Under the pieces are notes generated by a model that was not told where the DNA came from, did not search any database, and saw nothing but the letters and a program-made list of their open reading frames with translations. Shown here one piece after another: positions 26,346 through 39,933 of a stretch of DNA of 64,000 nucleotides (the stretch's first letter is position 1; each line of letters starts with the position of its first letter). The position numbers and the translations under genes were made by a program. The stretch is from Lumbricus rubellus (Eukaryota; Annelida; Clitellata; Crassiclitellata; Lumbricidae): contig OX243817.1 in assembly GCA_945859605.1 (NCBI GenBank), forward strand, positions 34,130,660 through 34,194,659, read 5' to 3'.

Positions 26346-27096
26346 ATGGTCATGGTGTCATGGTGTCGTTAAACAGCAGAGCTCTATAGCTTTTCAGACG
26401 CTTCTCAGTAGCTATTCAGCGCTTTAATGCAATCGCCTATTGCGGCTCTTTTATGAAGTCGGAGCTTAACCAAGGGATAAACGGTTCGAGAGAGCCATCT
26501 TGCCTTCTTGGGATAATAACTTTGAAAGCCTGAAGGGATTAGTACAACCTTGGGTAAAAAAATAATAATACGATTATTAAAAAGATGTGTAGCGCAATCT
26601 AGACCAAAAAGAAAATGGACTTTTACATGTGTTCAAAAAGTCAATCGTGTGGTTATATGATTGCTTCAATCAGTCAATCAATCAGTCAATCAATCAATGT
26701 ATCAATCAATCATTTATTGATCCAGATAATACATAGAAATTGACATTACACACAGCGAAATTGGTAAAAATTCTTGGGATACAAAGGCTTACCAAGAAGG
26801 GATAGAAGTCCTGCCTAATCAGAGTAAAATATTTATCCAAGAGGCAATAAGATGGCACTAAAACGTATAGTCATGCAACAAACACTATATACAAAAGAAA
26901 GGTATTGAGCTAGATGATGTAAATTTATTCAAGATGTGCATGCCAATGTGTAGAATGGATAAATGCCATTGAGGGTCAGGCTTTACCGCTCAAAGAACAT
27001 GCATGGACCGCGAGAGACAATTGATAGAATCATGGCGTGACTTTCAACAATAACTCCAAGTGGCTATAAATGCTCCCCAGCAATATAATGCCTTTA

Positions 27097-27136
<40 letters not shown>

Positions 27137-27194
27137 CTACAAAAATGGACGGAAGAAGACCAAAGGAAATCTGAATTGGTCATTACAGAGCAGT

Positions 27195-27440
27195 TTAGGA
27201 GAGGGTCTGCTTGATAGTGCAGTGGGTAGCCTGCTGCATGGATTGCCAATCACAATTAAGGTCACCCGTTCAAAGTTCGAACTAGGGCGTGGCAGAAACT
27301 CGGGTGTAACAAGCACGCAAACCATGCACTGTCAGTGAACTCTGCCACTGGTTGCATTCTGCCAGTGCCAGTGCCAAGCCTGGATAAAGGAGGAGGGCGA
27401 CACTAATCATCTTTGAAATGGCAGTGTTGTTAAACAGCAA
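27195..27440 (+). mobile_element. tRNA-derived SINE with GCCAGTCCCAAGCCTGG-type tail
   Basis: The A box GATAGTGCAGTGGGTAGC (27213-27230) and B box AAGTTCGAACTA (27273-27284) are followed by CTGCCACTGGTTGCATTCTG and CCAAGCCTGGATAAAGGAGG. It links the tail family seen elsewhere to a tRNA-like head and so defines that family as a SINE. Confidence 0.7.
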
Positions 27441-29504
27441 CGTGCAACACTGTCAGTGGGAAGATTAGACGACGAGGGAGAGGACTGACCAATGGCCTCA
27501 TTTGCCAAGACTAAGAAAATGAAGTTGCTAACCCTTTATATCCCATCCAATCATGCTTGTATCATATTTTTCATAAGATATCATATTCATAGCACTTGCA
27601 GTCCTGGCAGCCCTGTGCAATGCCATCCCATACACTTTACGTATTTCCATAAGTATTTCTACATCTGTGTCCCCTATCCTACCCTTCCTTGTGCATTGAC
27701 AAGCATGTATTAAACAATCGTTCATTTATTCATTCATTCATAAAATTTATATAGGACTTCTTCCTCAGATGCGCTCCAAGCCCCACCACTGCTAAAGAAA
27801 AAGGATTGACCATAACAATATGCCATGCATTGGGAGCAAACGGAGCAAATGCATTTTGCAACAGTAAGTCCATTAAGAATCGTGTGTGAACACTGAACAA
27901 GTGCACTGTAATTGAAGGCTGTGCATTAGAAGGTCGTACATTTTGAATGACATGCACATATGGAAGGATGGCATTAAGAAACCCTATATTAGAAGGTTCC
28001 CCATGTAACTTACAGAGCTGTACCATCAGTTATGTCACACGGATGGGTCGGTCAGTCATAAACAGTTTAAACACCTTCTTTAGTCGACTTCATTATCTTT
28101 AAGGAGTCCAAAAATAAAATCTGTATCCAAACCCAAACCGTAAACCACACCTACCGACGATTTAGAGAAAAATTACGCTGGTTCCCTGCTACAGACTCGT
28201 GTCAACGACAAACCAGATTACTTTTGAGTTATTTGAATCACCTCTGGGTCTCACAAAACCGATGTGTAACACATTAGCAGACGATCGCAATTATGACGCC
28301 CGCCGATGCCCAAGTATCCAATGCGTCCGCATAACCGTGCCACGCGTCATTAGAATATTGTTCGTACAATACGATCAACGGCTTCGGCAAATTGAAGACT
28401 AAATATGCTCTAATCAATAACAAGCGGAGACTTCAAAGGGATCGACTCTTTGAAGTTGACGACACAAAGGATTAGCTTCAAGTTTTTCGCCAATGGCTTC
28501 GTTTTGTCTTGGACGCGTTATACAATATCTACCACAACAATATCTACCACACCTACTCTCGCAGAGAGGTTAATGAAAAACCAAAGCCATAAAACTAATG
28601 CATTAGCGATTCGACTGAAACGACATACATGTAGGTGCAAAAGCTTTCAATAAATATAATCAATGCAATATATTGGTCTGTCATAGAAGACAAATTTTTA
28701 ATCATTACCCAAAACTCCAAATATGAAGGGCACTGTAACTGCTTCTTGTTGCAGAATCGTGTGACATGTGAATCGTGTCAAAGAAATTGTACAGAAATGC
28801 ATAATGTAGGTAAGACATTATTTTAGTGAAGAATCATGGGCTCATTTAGAAAATGTTTTATGGGTTCAAACCTCGGAAATATATTTATTCCAAAAACGGT
28901 ACACCAGTTCTGTGTATTTTGCAACCATGTCCATTGGGCACCCTCACGATAAATTCCTTTCCCGGTTATACACTTCCTGCAAAGATGCAAGGAAGGGAAG
29001 ATTTGAGACCTTATAGTTAGGCCCTATAGACAAGTTGAGTGCACCCAATAGAGTGCTCACCCTATAACATGGAAAGTATAGGCCTATAGGAGTTCGAGCA
29101 ACTTACTTAACAGTTGTTGCGCTTCTTACCCTTTTTCACAAAAGTATACTATGTGCCATTGTGCCTATAAAGCAGATAATACTTTTATGAAAAAGGTTAG
29201 GACTTAGGAAGCACAACAACAATTGTTTTAGTATCCATTCTAGGCTATCATTCTTAAACAGACATCCTTAATGATTGAACATAAAAGTTATATAGGTTTT
29301 ATTTCATCACATGTAGCTGAGAAAACATTTTAAGGTGCAGCTTTATTTAGGTCTGATGATAAAATGCTTTCGTCGGCACCCTTGTGAGGTTCATAAAAGA
29401 CACTTTGGAGGCCATCACGTTCAAACATGCATGCAAACATACAAAAGCCGCAAGCATAGTGTCTAGTCAGGAAAGACACAGCCCTTTCAACACAATTCAA
29501 ACTG

Positions 29505-29625
29505 TGTGTCTGTCTGTGTGTTTGTATGTGTGTTTGTATGTGTGTTTGTGTGTGGATGTGTGTTTGTGTGTGTCTGCATGTTTGTGTTTGTATGCGTGTT
29601 TGTGTGTGTGGATGTTTGAATATGT
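29505..29625. repeat. (TGTGTTTG)n microsatellite
   Basis: GTGTGTTTGTATGTGTGTTT units. Confidence 0.85.
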
Positions 29626-31199
29626 GTATAACACTACTTATGGAGTACATTTCTGTTACTTCAGAAAGGCGCTAGAAATTGCTAATAACTCTAACAACTC
29701 TGAACATGTTTGACTAAATGTTTCGTGAACCGCCAGTGACAGAACTATTATGCATTTCTGTATTCTGTTTTGTCTTCGCATATAAATATTTTAGCACTCC
29801 GACTAAAAATTGATGATGGAAAGCATCCTACAGAACTAGAGCCACTGCGTACATAAAGCATACCGATTAGCTTGCTCTTGACGTGGCACTATATTCAATT
29901 ATACAGTTGCTTTTCACAATTACATTGACAAGTTCTTATTTATGGTAAAGAGGGGTTAACTGCTTATTGGTCATGATTATCACTTTGAAGCAAGCAAGGT
30001 CAAACTAGGATTTGTTTTGTAGAAAATTTATAGAGGCAACTTATCAGTGTAATGGTTTGTTTGTTTGTTTGTTGAGAATGGTAGAGCTAATCAGAGTGCA
30101 GCCATGCTCAAACAAACAAACCATGGATGGGATCCATACTTTGCACTGGGGTCAAAGAAGTTAAAAAGAAATAGTGAATTCAGAGGAAACACTAATTTAA
30201 TTTAATCAAACAGTAATTTAATTTAAATAGGCCATCAATCAGGAATACATCAAAGGAATAAGCACAATTACTCTCCAATCTCTGTCTGTCTGTCTGTCTG
30301 TTTGAGTCTCTGTCTGTTGGTCTCTGTATCTGTCCATATCTCTTTCTCTCATCTGCATAAAATTGTCCCTATTTTACCTCTAATTGTTTATATATCATTC
30401 TGTCTGTCCAGGTTAATCTGTCCTTTCCCTCTGCCTCTCTCTGTCTGTGTCCATACCACTCACTGACACCGTCTATATATCTTTGCCAAAAGCTAAGAGT
30501 GTTTAATTAAAGTAACACAGGTGTTAGCTATTCACACCATTCAAGTTGTTATCGCACCAGACAGTAAATGGAAAGAAAAGGGTGTAAGTCCCTGCAGGGC
30601 AGATAATAATACTATCTCCGGATTCGGCCCCATTAAGTTTGCCTTCATTCCCTCTCAGCCACAATCAGAACACAATTACTATATTGTCAGAGGGAAGAGA
30701 GCAGGCAGACAGAAAGAGGAACAGTCACGTGCCCATGTGCCGAGGCTAAGACAGATGAAGGCGAAAGCACTTCATACAAATGGCGACCTCACAGGGGCTA
30801 GCATAAAGAACTGTTCAAATGTGTGTTATGCAGAATCCTCTCTCACAAAATAGCGTAATTTGTCAATTTGAGAAACGTCTAAATGTACACCTGGCAACTT
30901 ATCATAGATAATAAAATACAATGTAGCAAGACAGATTCTGGAGTAAGTCTAAACTTCAGTAAATCTCATGAATTCACAATAAGCACACGCAAAGCATGCA
31001 ACAGACAACTGACTTGACAGAACAATGTTTGCCACCAGCAAAAAACACATCAAAAAAGTCATCACAAAAGCCTGCTAGCCTGTGATGTGCTACATCACAG
31101 GAATATTCAGCTAACATGACAAGCAGCCAGTCCAGTCCCACAGTGTTGGGAACTAGATTTTCTGTCCTCTCCAATGCTGCTTTATCCTCCACTCATAGC

Positions 31200-31345
31200 A
31201 CAGTTGACTAGGGGCTGGGGGCATAATATTATGGAGGAGAAGTTGAGAAACAAATTTCTGTCCTGGTCGGGAGTTGAACCTTCAACCTCTCGGTCGATAG
31301 ATGAGTACGCAAACCACTACAGTAGACCATGGCACATATCATAGC
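31200..31345 (-). mobile_element. tRNA-derived SINE (head region)
   Basis: Minus-strand GGTCTACTGTAGTGGTTTGCG-like A box (from 31314-31330) and GTTGAAGGTTCAACTCCCG B box (from 31268-31287) are followed by a segment reading CAGGACAGAAATTTGTTTCTC. The same layout recurs at 33840-33960. Confidence 0.65.
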
Positions 31346-31569
31346 AGAAAAGGACCTTTAAGGTGCAATAAGCAATTAAATGAATCCAGCATCTGTGCAA
31401 CGAAAACTCCCCTGGGTGTCACCGTCACACCCATGGAGAATTATCTCCAAGAAAGAAAACAGAGATCAATTTATCCGATGGTCGACATTCAGTGATCAAA
31501 AAGCGATCACTCCATAACGGCTCCTCGCAAAGACAGATGATCGCAGAAAGAGGTATGGAGACAGACATG

Positions 31570-31810
31570 CAGAGAGGGACAGACAGACAGACAGAGACAG
31601 ACAGACAGACATACAGAGAGAGACAGGCAGACATAGAGAGAGAGACAGACAAACAGACATACAGGGAGAGACAGACAGACAGACAGACAGAGACAGGCAG
31701 ACATGGAGAGAGAGACAGACAGACAGGCAAGCAGACAGACAGGCAGACAGAGTCTGACAAATAAGACAGGCAGATGAACAAAGACAGACAGATATATAGA
31801 CAGATAGCCA
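31570..31810. repeat. (ACAG)n microsatellite
   Basis: GACAGACAGACAGAGAGAGA-type units. A TAA-rich (AATAAT)n tract follows at 32065-32140. Confidence 0.9.
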
Positions 31811-32590
31811 AAATTATATGGGAAGATGGATATAAAATAAAACAAAGACAGTTTCAGACAGAGATAGAGAAAGTGATGGAGAGATATGTAGAGACAGTAG
31901 TTCATGCAGGAAATCCAAGAGTAAAAGAGAAGCAAACACATCAAACCCCAGCAACAATACACAAAGACCTCTGGATAACATCACGGACAAAACCTAACAT
32001 TAGAGAACCTCATAATCCAATTTACTAATAGTAATAGTACAATGATAACAAATAAAATATTTAAAAAAAATAACAATAATAATAATATTAATAAAAATAA
32101 TAATAATAATGTTAATAGTAATAATAATAATGATAATTATAATTTTAAAAATCCGGTTCATCGCTTTTCCCAAATTGGCTAAAACTACAATAGCATTGGT
32201 CCACATACTAGTGCCATATAACCTCTCTGTCTGTCTGTCTCTTTCTCGTTTTGATCGAATACAACATAGGCTAATGCAAGAGTTGAAAGAAAAGAACAAA
32301 GGCATACCAAGACAAAGCTGGATAAATAACATAAATGTGGCCACAGTATCGCTTGTACTAAAACGAAGGGGGAGCAACAGACTTATTAAATGGCCGGAGA
32401 CAATGGAGATAATTCATTCGTACCCATCGTCACCAAATGGCTGGCAGTTCAGACTAAAATAAGACAAATGAACAGATACATACACACATACAGGAAAACA
32501 GAAACAAACAGATGCATATAGACAATTAGACATACAAGCATGCATTACAACTACACACATACAGAAAAGATGGTATATCGTTCTACTTAC

Positions 32591-33506
32591 ATGAGGGACT
32601 ATCCACTCTGGTAATTGCGATGGTAAAGTTGATCTCTGGTTCCGTTTCATAATCCAGCCGCTGTCCATGTCTCAGTTGGACCGATCCCAGCACTGGATTA
32701 ATCTCCAGCTGACGTGGAACGGGATCCCGGATGGAGAACCTCTCCGCATAGTCGCTGTCCAGGTTGAGCAGAACGTCCGACTTCGTCTCCGGAATTTCTA
32801 CGACTCTGATCGGTCGAACGGAGCGATGCTGTCGTCCGAACACAATCGGAAGATCGGAAAATCGATGGGAATGCTGGAAATTTTGGGGATTTCCATAATA
32901 AGGTTCGTACAAGTCCACACGATCATTCCTATCCTTAATCAACGAAGCCGCAGTCTTATCCATCTCCCATGGATCCTGAATTGTCGACATACGCTCAGAA
33001 TTTCCACTCATCATCAAAAATGAGGATTCTGGAAATCTGGCGTTCACATCGGTGACGTGCATCTCGTAGGTCCTTCGTTTTGTCAAATCATCCGAACCCA
33101 ACTCTAGCAACATCACAGATCCTTTCAACGAAGACAGACTCCTCGTAAGTAACAGATATCCGTGTTCGTCGATGGTGAAATAATTCGATGCATCGATAAC
33201 TTTACTGAACGGATGATCGTTGGCGTTTAGAATCATCGACGATACTATTCGTGATCTATATCCCAACGAATCGATACGCGAACCAACTGTTGACGCGTGA
33301 TCAATATCAAATCGACGAATACTAGCAGATGATGGCGAATCGGGTTTGCCGAATACCGCGACTGCCAGAATGGTCAAAGAGATAACAATAAACAATGCTG
33401 ATTCACTCATTTTTGTTAAAAGCTTGAATTTAGTTGCTATTTCATTTCTAGTTCCACAGTTGTCGATGAATGAAATAGCGGCCATGCCTGGCATCTTTCA
33501 TTTAAT
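32591..33506 (-). CDS. Cadherin-like protein, N-terminal exon (partial gene)
   Basis: On the minus strand the acceptor tttctgttttttag sits just before 33506 and a perfect donor gtaagt follows 32591 (32590-32585). The frame runs from ATG 33494 with an in-frame TGA just upstream. A second ATG at 33410 gives a standard signal peptide, MSESALFIVISLTILAVAVFG, and is my preferred start. Then come cadherin-type repeat features: YFTIDEHGYLLLTRSL, the DVN-ARFPESSF segment that matches the usual DxNDNxPxF linker, and RLDYETEPEINFTIAI, the classic 'LDYE' strand. Several calcium-binding residues of the consensus are replaced, so the repeats are divergent. Cadherins are cell-surface adhesion proteins. The exon ends in phase 1, so more exons must follow at lower coordinates; I found none between 32584 and 25 kb. 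The gene may be long, or this may be an isolated exon. Confidence 0.72.
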
Positions 33507-33839
33507 CTAAAAAACAGAAAAATAAGCCATGAGATAATTCAGTGAGCACTTGCAAGTAATTACAGCTCAACGAATATCTAGAGGACACGAGAGTAAAAAA
33601 AAAGCGCCCTGCCTCTCAACATAAACTTATACCTCAATTTGACAGATGGGTGCACACTGCACTGGTTGCAGAACATTACCCTGAACACTATTCTCCCCGG
33701 ACATTATCCCCCCCCAGACAAAAGCCCCGGGCAAAATCCCCCTCCCATTTTGCCTAGGACATTACCCCCCCCCCCCCCAACAAGCCCCCCCTCTGTGCAA
33801 TTAGTCTGTTTCTTCATGTAGTTTATCAAGTGGGTGCAG

Positions 33840-33960
33840 TGGTGCACTAGTGAAAAATAAATCACGAATACATATTTCTGCCCTGGGGTGTGTGTGGGAG
33901 CATCTGAACCCTGACCTCTCAGTTGACAGTCTGACAGTATTCTAACCAACGCCCATCGAA
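33840..33960 (-). mobile_element. tRNA-derived SINE (head region), second copy of the 31.2-kb family
   Basis: On the minus strand GGGCGTTGGTTAGAATACTG and GAGAGGTCAGGGTTCAGATG are A- and B-box-like, followed by CAGGGCAGAAATATGTATTC, as in the copy at 31200-31345. Confidence 0.55.
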
Positions 33961-34129
33961 AACAAATGATGACACAGACAGCCAGAGACACAGACTGGTC
34001 GTACTTCAACAAAGACAAGAAATAATATTTCCTAATTAAGTCGACTATGAGTCTAATGAATATGCAGATAACAGCGCGGACCGCATAGGCGTATGGAAAG
34101 AAACCCATTCACTCAGCCAATGTATCGTA

Positions 34130-34215
34130 TCAATACATTTATATGGCGCCTTCTGCAGAAAGACTATTCAGAGGCACTCTCGGTTCTTTATGATGTGCAG
34201 GCAAAACACTTCTTT
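34130..34215 (-). repeat. SINE tail copy
   Basis: CATTTATATGGCGCCTTCTG and TTCAGAGGCACTCTCGG form the antisense version of the common tail. Confidence 0.5.
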
Positions 34216-34294
34216 GCCTGATCCGACTTCAAAATGCCGCACATCGTCAGTCTCAACGGGGCTTAATAAACGGCCCAGATTCGCTGGTGCTTTG

Positions 34295-34390
34295 CCAGAG
34301 CTGTTATCGAGTGGAGCCAGTCCGAAGCAAGGATAAGTGAGGAGGGTGACGCTAATCGTTGTGGCTGTGACAGAGTGTCCTTAAACATTA
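34295..34390 (+). repeat. CCAGTCCCAAGCCTGG-family SINE tail copy, diverged
   Basis: GGAGCCAGTCCGAAGCAAGG and GTGAGGAGGGTGACGCTAAT match the family with several changes. Confidence 0.5.
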
Positions 34391-34529
34391 GGTATGATGG
34401 GTAGAAAATAATTATAAACTAATTAATTATATGATTAATTAGTATGGTAGCTAATTCTAATCTAGTTAATTAGTAACCAAAGTTTGCTAATCTTATTCCT
34501 AATTAGAAGATTTTCAATTCTAACCAAAT

Positions 34530-34752
34530 CTCATAATTACCTTCATAATTACCTTCATAGGAACCTTCATAATTAGGCTACCTTCATAATTATCTTCATA
34601 ATTACTTTCATAATTACCTTCATGAATACGTTCATAATTACCTTCATAATTCCTTTCATAATTACCTTCATAGTTACCTTCATAATTACCTTCATAATTA
34701 TTTTCATAATTACCTTCATAATTACCTTCATAATTACCTTCATAATTACCTT
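34530..34752. repeat. 12-bp minisatellite (ATAATTACCTTC)
   Basis: About 17 copies, some with GTT, AGG or TTT changes. The Phe-Ile-Thr frame is spurious. Confidence 0.88.
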
Positions 34753-35339
34753 GCCTACGTTACATATAATTATCTTTACTTATCTCTTGTTGTCCAGATC
34801 TTAGAAAAAAATGTCAATACCTGAACAATTATATCATTAACGTTTAAAGCACAGTTCAAGACCTTAGTATCTGCTTAAAGTTTTAAAGTATTTAAACAAT
34901 CATATGGCTGCCATTCACTTTTTGAACTCATTGGTCTCATCTGAGCTACGGCGCTATACAAATCGTCATTATTGTAAAAAAAATTAAACTAGGCCTAGTC
35001 TTATTATTGCTATTGTTCTTAATATTACATAAAATTAACTGGAATGTGTATGTTTTAGAGAAAGGTATGAAAAAATATAAGATTTATCATAGCTTTCCAG
35101 TTAAATAATTTGAAACATCATGTTGTACCTGTAACATAAACATCAATTGAGCAAGAAGCATTTGGCGTTGCCAGATTTATTTCAAATGAGCAAAGAAATA
35201 GTTAAAGCTGATACTTTAGAAGTCATGGTAGTTCCAAAGTAGATCCTACAACTGTTGCAGTTACTGGCAACTCAGGTCAAAGGTCATTAAGTCTGTGTTC
35301 TGCATATTGGAAGCTATAGATCCTGCAGTTGTTGATGGA

Positions 35340-36235
35340 GTTGCAGAAAGACAGACAAGCACACAGATACAGACAGACAGAGAACCATATTCAGACAGAG
35401 GACCAGTCAGACAGAACTACACAGACAATCATACAGACAACCAAAAAGACAGACAGACAAGAGCATGCATGCAGCAACGTCAAAATAATGTTAGACTGAA
35501 ACCAGAAAAATTAGACAGACCCAGGCAGACAGACAGCCAGAAAGACATGCAAGAGACCAATGAACAGACAGAACAACAAACAGGCAAACACAAAGACAAC
35601 AAACAACAAGACGGGCAGACATGCAGACAGCAAGTAGAAAGACTAAGACAGAGACAGACAAAGGGAGAGACAGTGAAGTGAAAGCAGGAAGTGGATAGAC
35701 CGGAATAATAATCACAGAGAAAGAGAGATGGGAGGGTGAGAGAGGGTGAGAGAGGGCGAGGGGCGAATCTTATCTTCTGCTAAGAATGAGGCCAAGCTGT
35801 GAATCAGAGCCATTCCATTCCGAAGTCCACGGCCTCACCAGCTTACAGGCCAGCCCCACTCCGGCCAACCAACTCCCACCCCCACCCCCAAATCCTCCTC
35901 ACTCCTTCTACATATACACACATACACAGCTCCAAGACAATACTAGACAGAGAGAGAAGCAGGCCAGGCATTCAGCTCTGGAAATGCACACGGCCACACA
36001 TAGTCCAACACTCGGACAGCAACAGAGAGAAAGACAGAGAAAGACAGACATACACAAGTAGAGAGAGATGGGGCCAGAGAGAGTGACAGAGAAAGAGAAA
36101 CAGACAGACAGACAGAGAAACACAACAGAGAGAGAGACAGGGACAGAGACAGATAAGGGCAGTCGAAGAAACACAGAGAGACTGAGAGAGACAATGAAAC
36201 AGAGACAGACAGGCAGACAGACAGAAGAGGATAAT
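35340..36235. repeat. Degenerate (ACAG)n / (GAGA)n arrays
   Basis: ACAGACAG-rich sequence at 35348-35680 and GAGACAGAGA-rich sequence at 35945-36225. The long overlapping frames on both strands reflect the repeats. Confidence 0.85.
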
Positions 36236-36814
36236 TTGTCTTATTGAGGCGGATAGTGACAGCCTCTGAATCAGAGCCAGCGCAAGGTTCTTCCAATACA
36301 ATGTCTATAGATCTTGGAGCCAGCGGGTATGCCGGGGGGAGGGGGCGGGTGCCAACAGCGGGAGGAGTGAAATGGGGTGTCAAAGGGAGTTGTAGCCATA
36401 TTTTTCTTACTGGTCTCAATCGGATCCAATTACAACCGGGCGGCCAAAACGAGGGAGAAAGACGGCTGAGAGGCGCCCCCATACGACGAGCGCCAGAGCT
36501 TGACCAGCTAGCCAGTGAGTCAGTCGGTCAGTCTCGCATCAGATTATGAAATTCAAAAGCAGACGGTGATATCCAGTGATACATAGCAAGACAAATCTCG
36601 AGAGCTACAAAGAACGGCAGACAATGATTTAGTCAGTTACTCACTCACACAACTACGCACTCCCACCTAATGAATTCAGACGCAAGTTCTCGCATAAAGT
36701 CACATCATCATGATATGAATACACTGGAAGGAAAGCGAGTAACAAAACATATACCTCTCTTCGTCGATACAACGCATAATATGTTCGTATGTTCGGTAGT
36801 CATTTTATTGTACA

Positions 36815-37090
36815 CACGAACACACGCACGCACACGCACAAACGTACGCACACACACACACACACACACAAACACACGCACGCCCCCCCCCCCCAACACA
36901 CACTATTAGTCACAGACAACTCAGGAAACCTTCATTTTTAAGCCTTGCTTACCATGGACCACTTTAGATCTGTTAGACTGGCACATTAAGCGTTCTTGTG
37001 AGATTCTTAAAAGGTGCTTTATTTGTAGTGGCATTGTAGCCAGACACACACACACACACACACACACACACCCACACCCACACACACACA
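36815..37090. repeat. (CA)n microsatellites
   Basis: (CA)n-type tracts at 36815-36900, with a C run at 36884-36894, and at 37043-37090. Confidence 0.9.
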
Positions 37091-37099
37091 TATATATAT

Positions 37100-38940
37100 A
37101 TCATACAATCACATGTATAATGCATAGGTGATGCCAAACAGTTATAATTAGTCCACCTATACTCTGTTGATGAGACTGAACAGAACAATCACATAAGCCT
37201 TCATAAGGAGATCAGCACAAAGTGTCTAGTTAGAATCCAGGTTGACTGACTTCACATAACAACAACAGAATAGTGGTAAAACTGCGTCCAGCTGTTTGAA
37301 CATGCTTCCTAATTATTGCTCATGTTGTGTTCATAATGTTCACAATATTTGCTTTCAGAGTCAAACTCCCCAGACCTGTCTTTCTATTCGTATGAGGCCA
37401 ACAGGATTGCTTAAAATTAGGCCTACTTGATTGCTCCATTGGGTAGACCCTAGACTTGTTGTAATCCCAAAGTAAAATGTGCTAAAACTGTTCTTTTGGC
37501 TGGAACCATAAATATAGCCTAGGCTTACTTTTAAAAAATGTATGTGTAGGCCTATACCTCTCTTTTCACCAGTGCAAGTAAATCTGTACATTGGGTGCCT
37601 ATTCAGCAAAGGAATCTCTTTTACATTGGGCTGAGGGCTCATGGTTGATATTAAGATGCCGAACAAGCACAATAGAAAAAGTGCTAACTGTCCATGTTGT
37701 TTATTCACCCATGGATGAATCCATCATCTGAGCATCGTTCTCTGGACATAGGTTGACCTACATAAGTCTCGAACCTGTGAATGAACTTTCGATTGCTGTA
37801 GGCCCTATCTACAGTTTTTTGGAGCATCTCCCTTGAAATTGTCTTCTTCAAAACTGTCATTTTCGAAACTGTCTTCCTTGAAAACTGTCTCATTTGGAAC
37901 TGTCTCAGGACTATGCAACTTTCTCCTTTGAAACTGTCCTATTTGAAACGCTCTCTCCGAATCTGTTCACTCTACTCAGTTTTATAGCCTAGGTCATGCC
38001 ATTTAGTTCTACACCTGACGTAAAACTTACCTTTACAAGCTGCTTTATAACATAGATTACACTCACTCTGTCAGAGTCTTAATGGTCTGATCGTCAGAAT
38101 TTTTACCTGATAGTAACTTGATTTTGTTGCACAATCGACAGATGCCTTGTGTTTTACACACTAGGGCTACATAAGCTACAAATTAATAGTAAACAGTAAT
38201 CGTTTCGAATGAACTTCACACGCATCGTACTGCTAGAGCTACATAAGACATCAAAACTGATGAACACACTAACCCATTTGCTGAAATGTCTCAGCTCTTT
38301 CCACTCTGAAATCTGTCGAATTATGCTGGACGCACTGGTTAGTATAGGGATGACGCACTGGTTAACTGCGATTACAATCAAACCTTCAATACTGTAACTC
38401 ATACGACTTAATTATACCTACTCATCATCATCTGACTCACTCACAGTAATCTTGCAACCTCATTGTATAACTTATTGGAAGCAGGCGTATAAGAGCTAAG
38501 CTATAGGCTACAATAGCCTACAAAGTCTCCGTCTAAACTTGTTAAAAAATTAGACTCAGTTTAAAAGTTACCTTTGCGTCCAAACTTCCTTAATGCATGA
38601 TCAATCCGTTACGTCGATTAAATCGAAAACCGCTTCATCCGTACATTTCACTGGTGTTAGTTTCACGTGTGAATGATTTGTTTTGCTCGTGTAAATAATA
38701 TTTGAAAACATCCTTTGATGAACATTGAACATCCTACAAACATTCGCACGCGTTTCTCTTCGACACATCGCAGAACAAAGACGCTAAGCCACTGTAGCCA
38801 GGCCATGTGCTTCCTTGCCGCCAGGTGGCTACACCGTGCGCCAATATTTGGAGGCTGCTTTAGGCTTCAGCTTGGTACTCACCTCACAAATAAATACTGC
38901 ACTGGATGCCAGAATGCAAGTTGAATAGACTTATAAGTAA
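37100..38940. other. Gene-free stretch
   Basis: Only short, unconvincing frames and the degenerate repeat at 37.8 kb; nothing else recognised. Confidence 0.55.
37820..37960. repeat. Degenerate tandem repeat (TTGAAACTGTCTC)
   Basis: At least six spaced copies of a TTGAAACTGTC-like unit about 17-20 bp apart. Confidence 0.6.
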
Positions 38941-38942
38941 CT

Positions 38943-39555
38943 AGCTGTACCCGGCCACGCGTTGCTGCGGCAGAAAAGACCGTCATCTGCCTCCTCCCCT
39001 CCCCCGTCCCCCTCCCCGTCCCCCCGCCCACTCCCCGTCTCCCTTCTCCTCCCCGTCTCCCTCTCCGTTCCTCGTCCCCCTCCTCTCCCCGTCCCCTCTT
39101 CTCCCCGTCCCCGTTCCCCTTCCTCTCCCCATCCCGTCCGCGTCCCCCTCCCCGCCCCCCTCCCCTCCCCCTCACCCTCACTCTTCCTTCTTTCCTCCCG
39201 GACAGCGACATATGCGCTATCGCGATTTTTGGGCGACTTTTGGGCAACCCTGATCGAAGTTGGTCATCTCGCGACTTTTGGGCGACTTTACAACGTAATG
39301 TCACGACAAAAACGTTTCCGAAATCTGGCAACCCTCGTGGACGTTGGGAAGTGTATAATTTGCAAATGGCGGCCGAACGGATTTCAAAGTTCTCTTTTGT
39401 GGAAAATGCTGCGTTTTTTCGGAAAAAAAGCATAATACAACACGGTTCTATTGGAATGGAAGGTGTCGTAAAATTTTCAAAACAATCGGTCCGTCAGTTA
39501 TCGAGAACACTCATAACGAACTATTGGAAAGTTTCATTTTTATATATATAGATTG
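38943..39555. mobile_element. Interspersed repeat of unknown class (CTAGCTGTACCCGGCCACGC start)
   Basis: It begins CTAGCTGTACCCGGCCACGC and ends TTTTTATATATATAGATTG, after a reading-frame-like stretch that includes VRQLSRTLITNYWKVSF. This start and end are familiar from dispersed repeats in many invertebrates, but I cannot assign the class. The left part is filled by a C-rich low-complexity array (CCCCGTCCCC, about 38990-39180). Confidence 0.5.
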
Positions 39556-39933
39556 AAGCTATAGATTGGCAGCGCTATAATAATTATAATTTAATGCCAT
39601 GAATACCCATTGCAACAAGGAATTTATGTTAGAGAAAAACGATGACTAGTTGAAAAAACTTATGAGCAATTTTGTTTGCGCTCACAGATGTCGCCCTAAT
39701 GACATAACATTACATATTTTAATAAAATGTGATATTACATAAATGAGGTTTTAAATTCCATAGTACCATAGGCAATAGCATCATCAATTTTCTCTATATT
39801 AGCCATTAGCCTATAATGAGTGCATTTACTCAATACATTTTTGCAAACAAAACGCGATGTTTAAAAACCCCGAATATCGCCCAAAATATGAAAACAGTTA
39901 AAAGAAAAGAAGTTTTCAGTGACCAGTTCTGCT

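Larger units (their letters stand above)
26150..29500. other. Gene-free stretch
   Basis: Apart from two SINE pieces (26285, 27195), a (CAAT)n tract (26665-26715) and an (AT)n tract (27095-27133), I see no exon with convincing splice sites or domain in this region. Confidence 0.6.
29630..32584. other. Gene-free stretch with no recognised cadherin exon
   Basis: This should be the first downstream intron of the minus-strand cadherin-like gene. I looked for LDYE, DxNDNxP or similar motifs on the minus strand and saw none. Confidence 0.5.

Noticed and set aside
27195..27290. Functional tRNA gene
   Set aside because: A and B boxes are present but the sequence does not fold into a full cloverleaf by eye and continues into a SINE body.
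30521..30853. 110-codon frame
   Set aside because: No domain, no repeats, no convincing splice context; probably chance.
38879..39435. 184- and 157-codon frames on both strands
   Set aside because: They cover a C-rich low-complexity tract inside an interspersed repeat.
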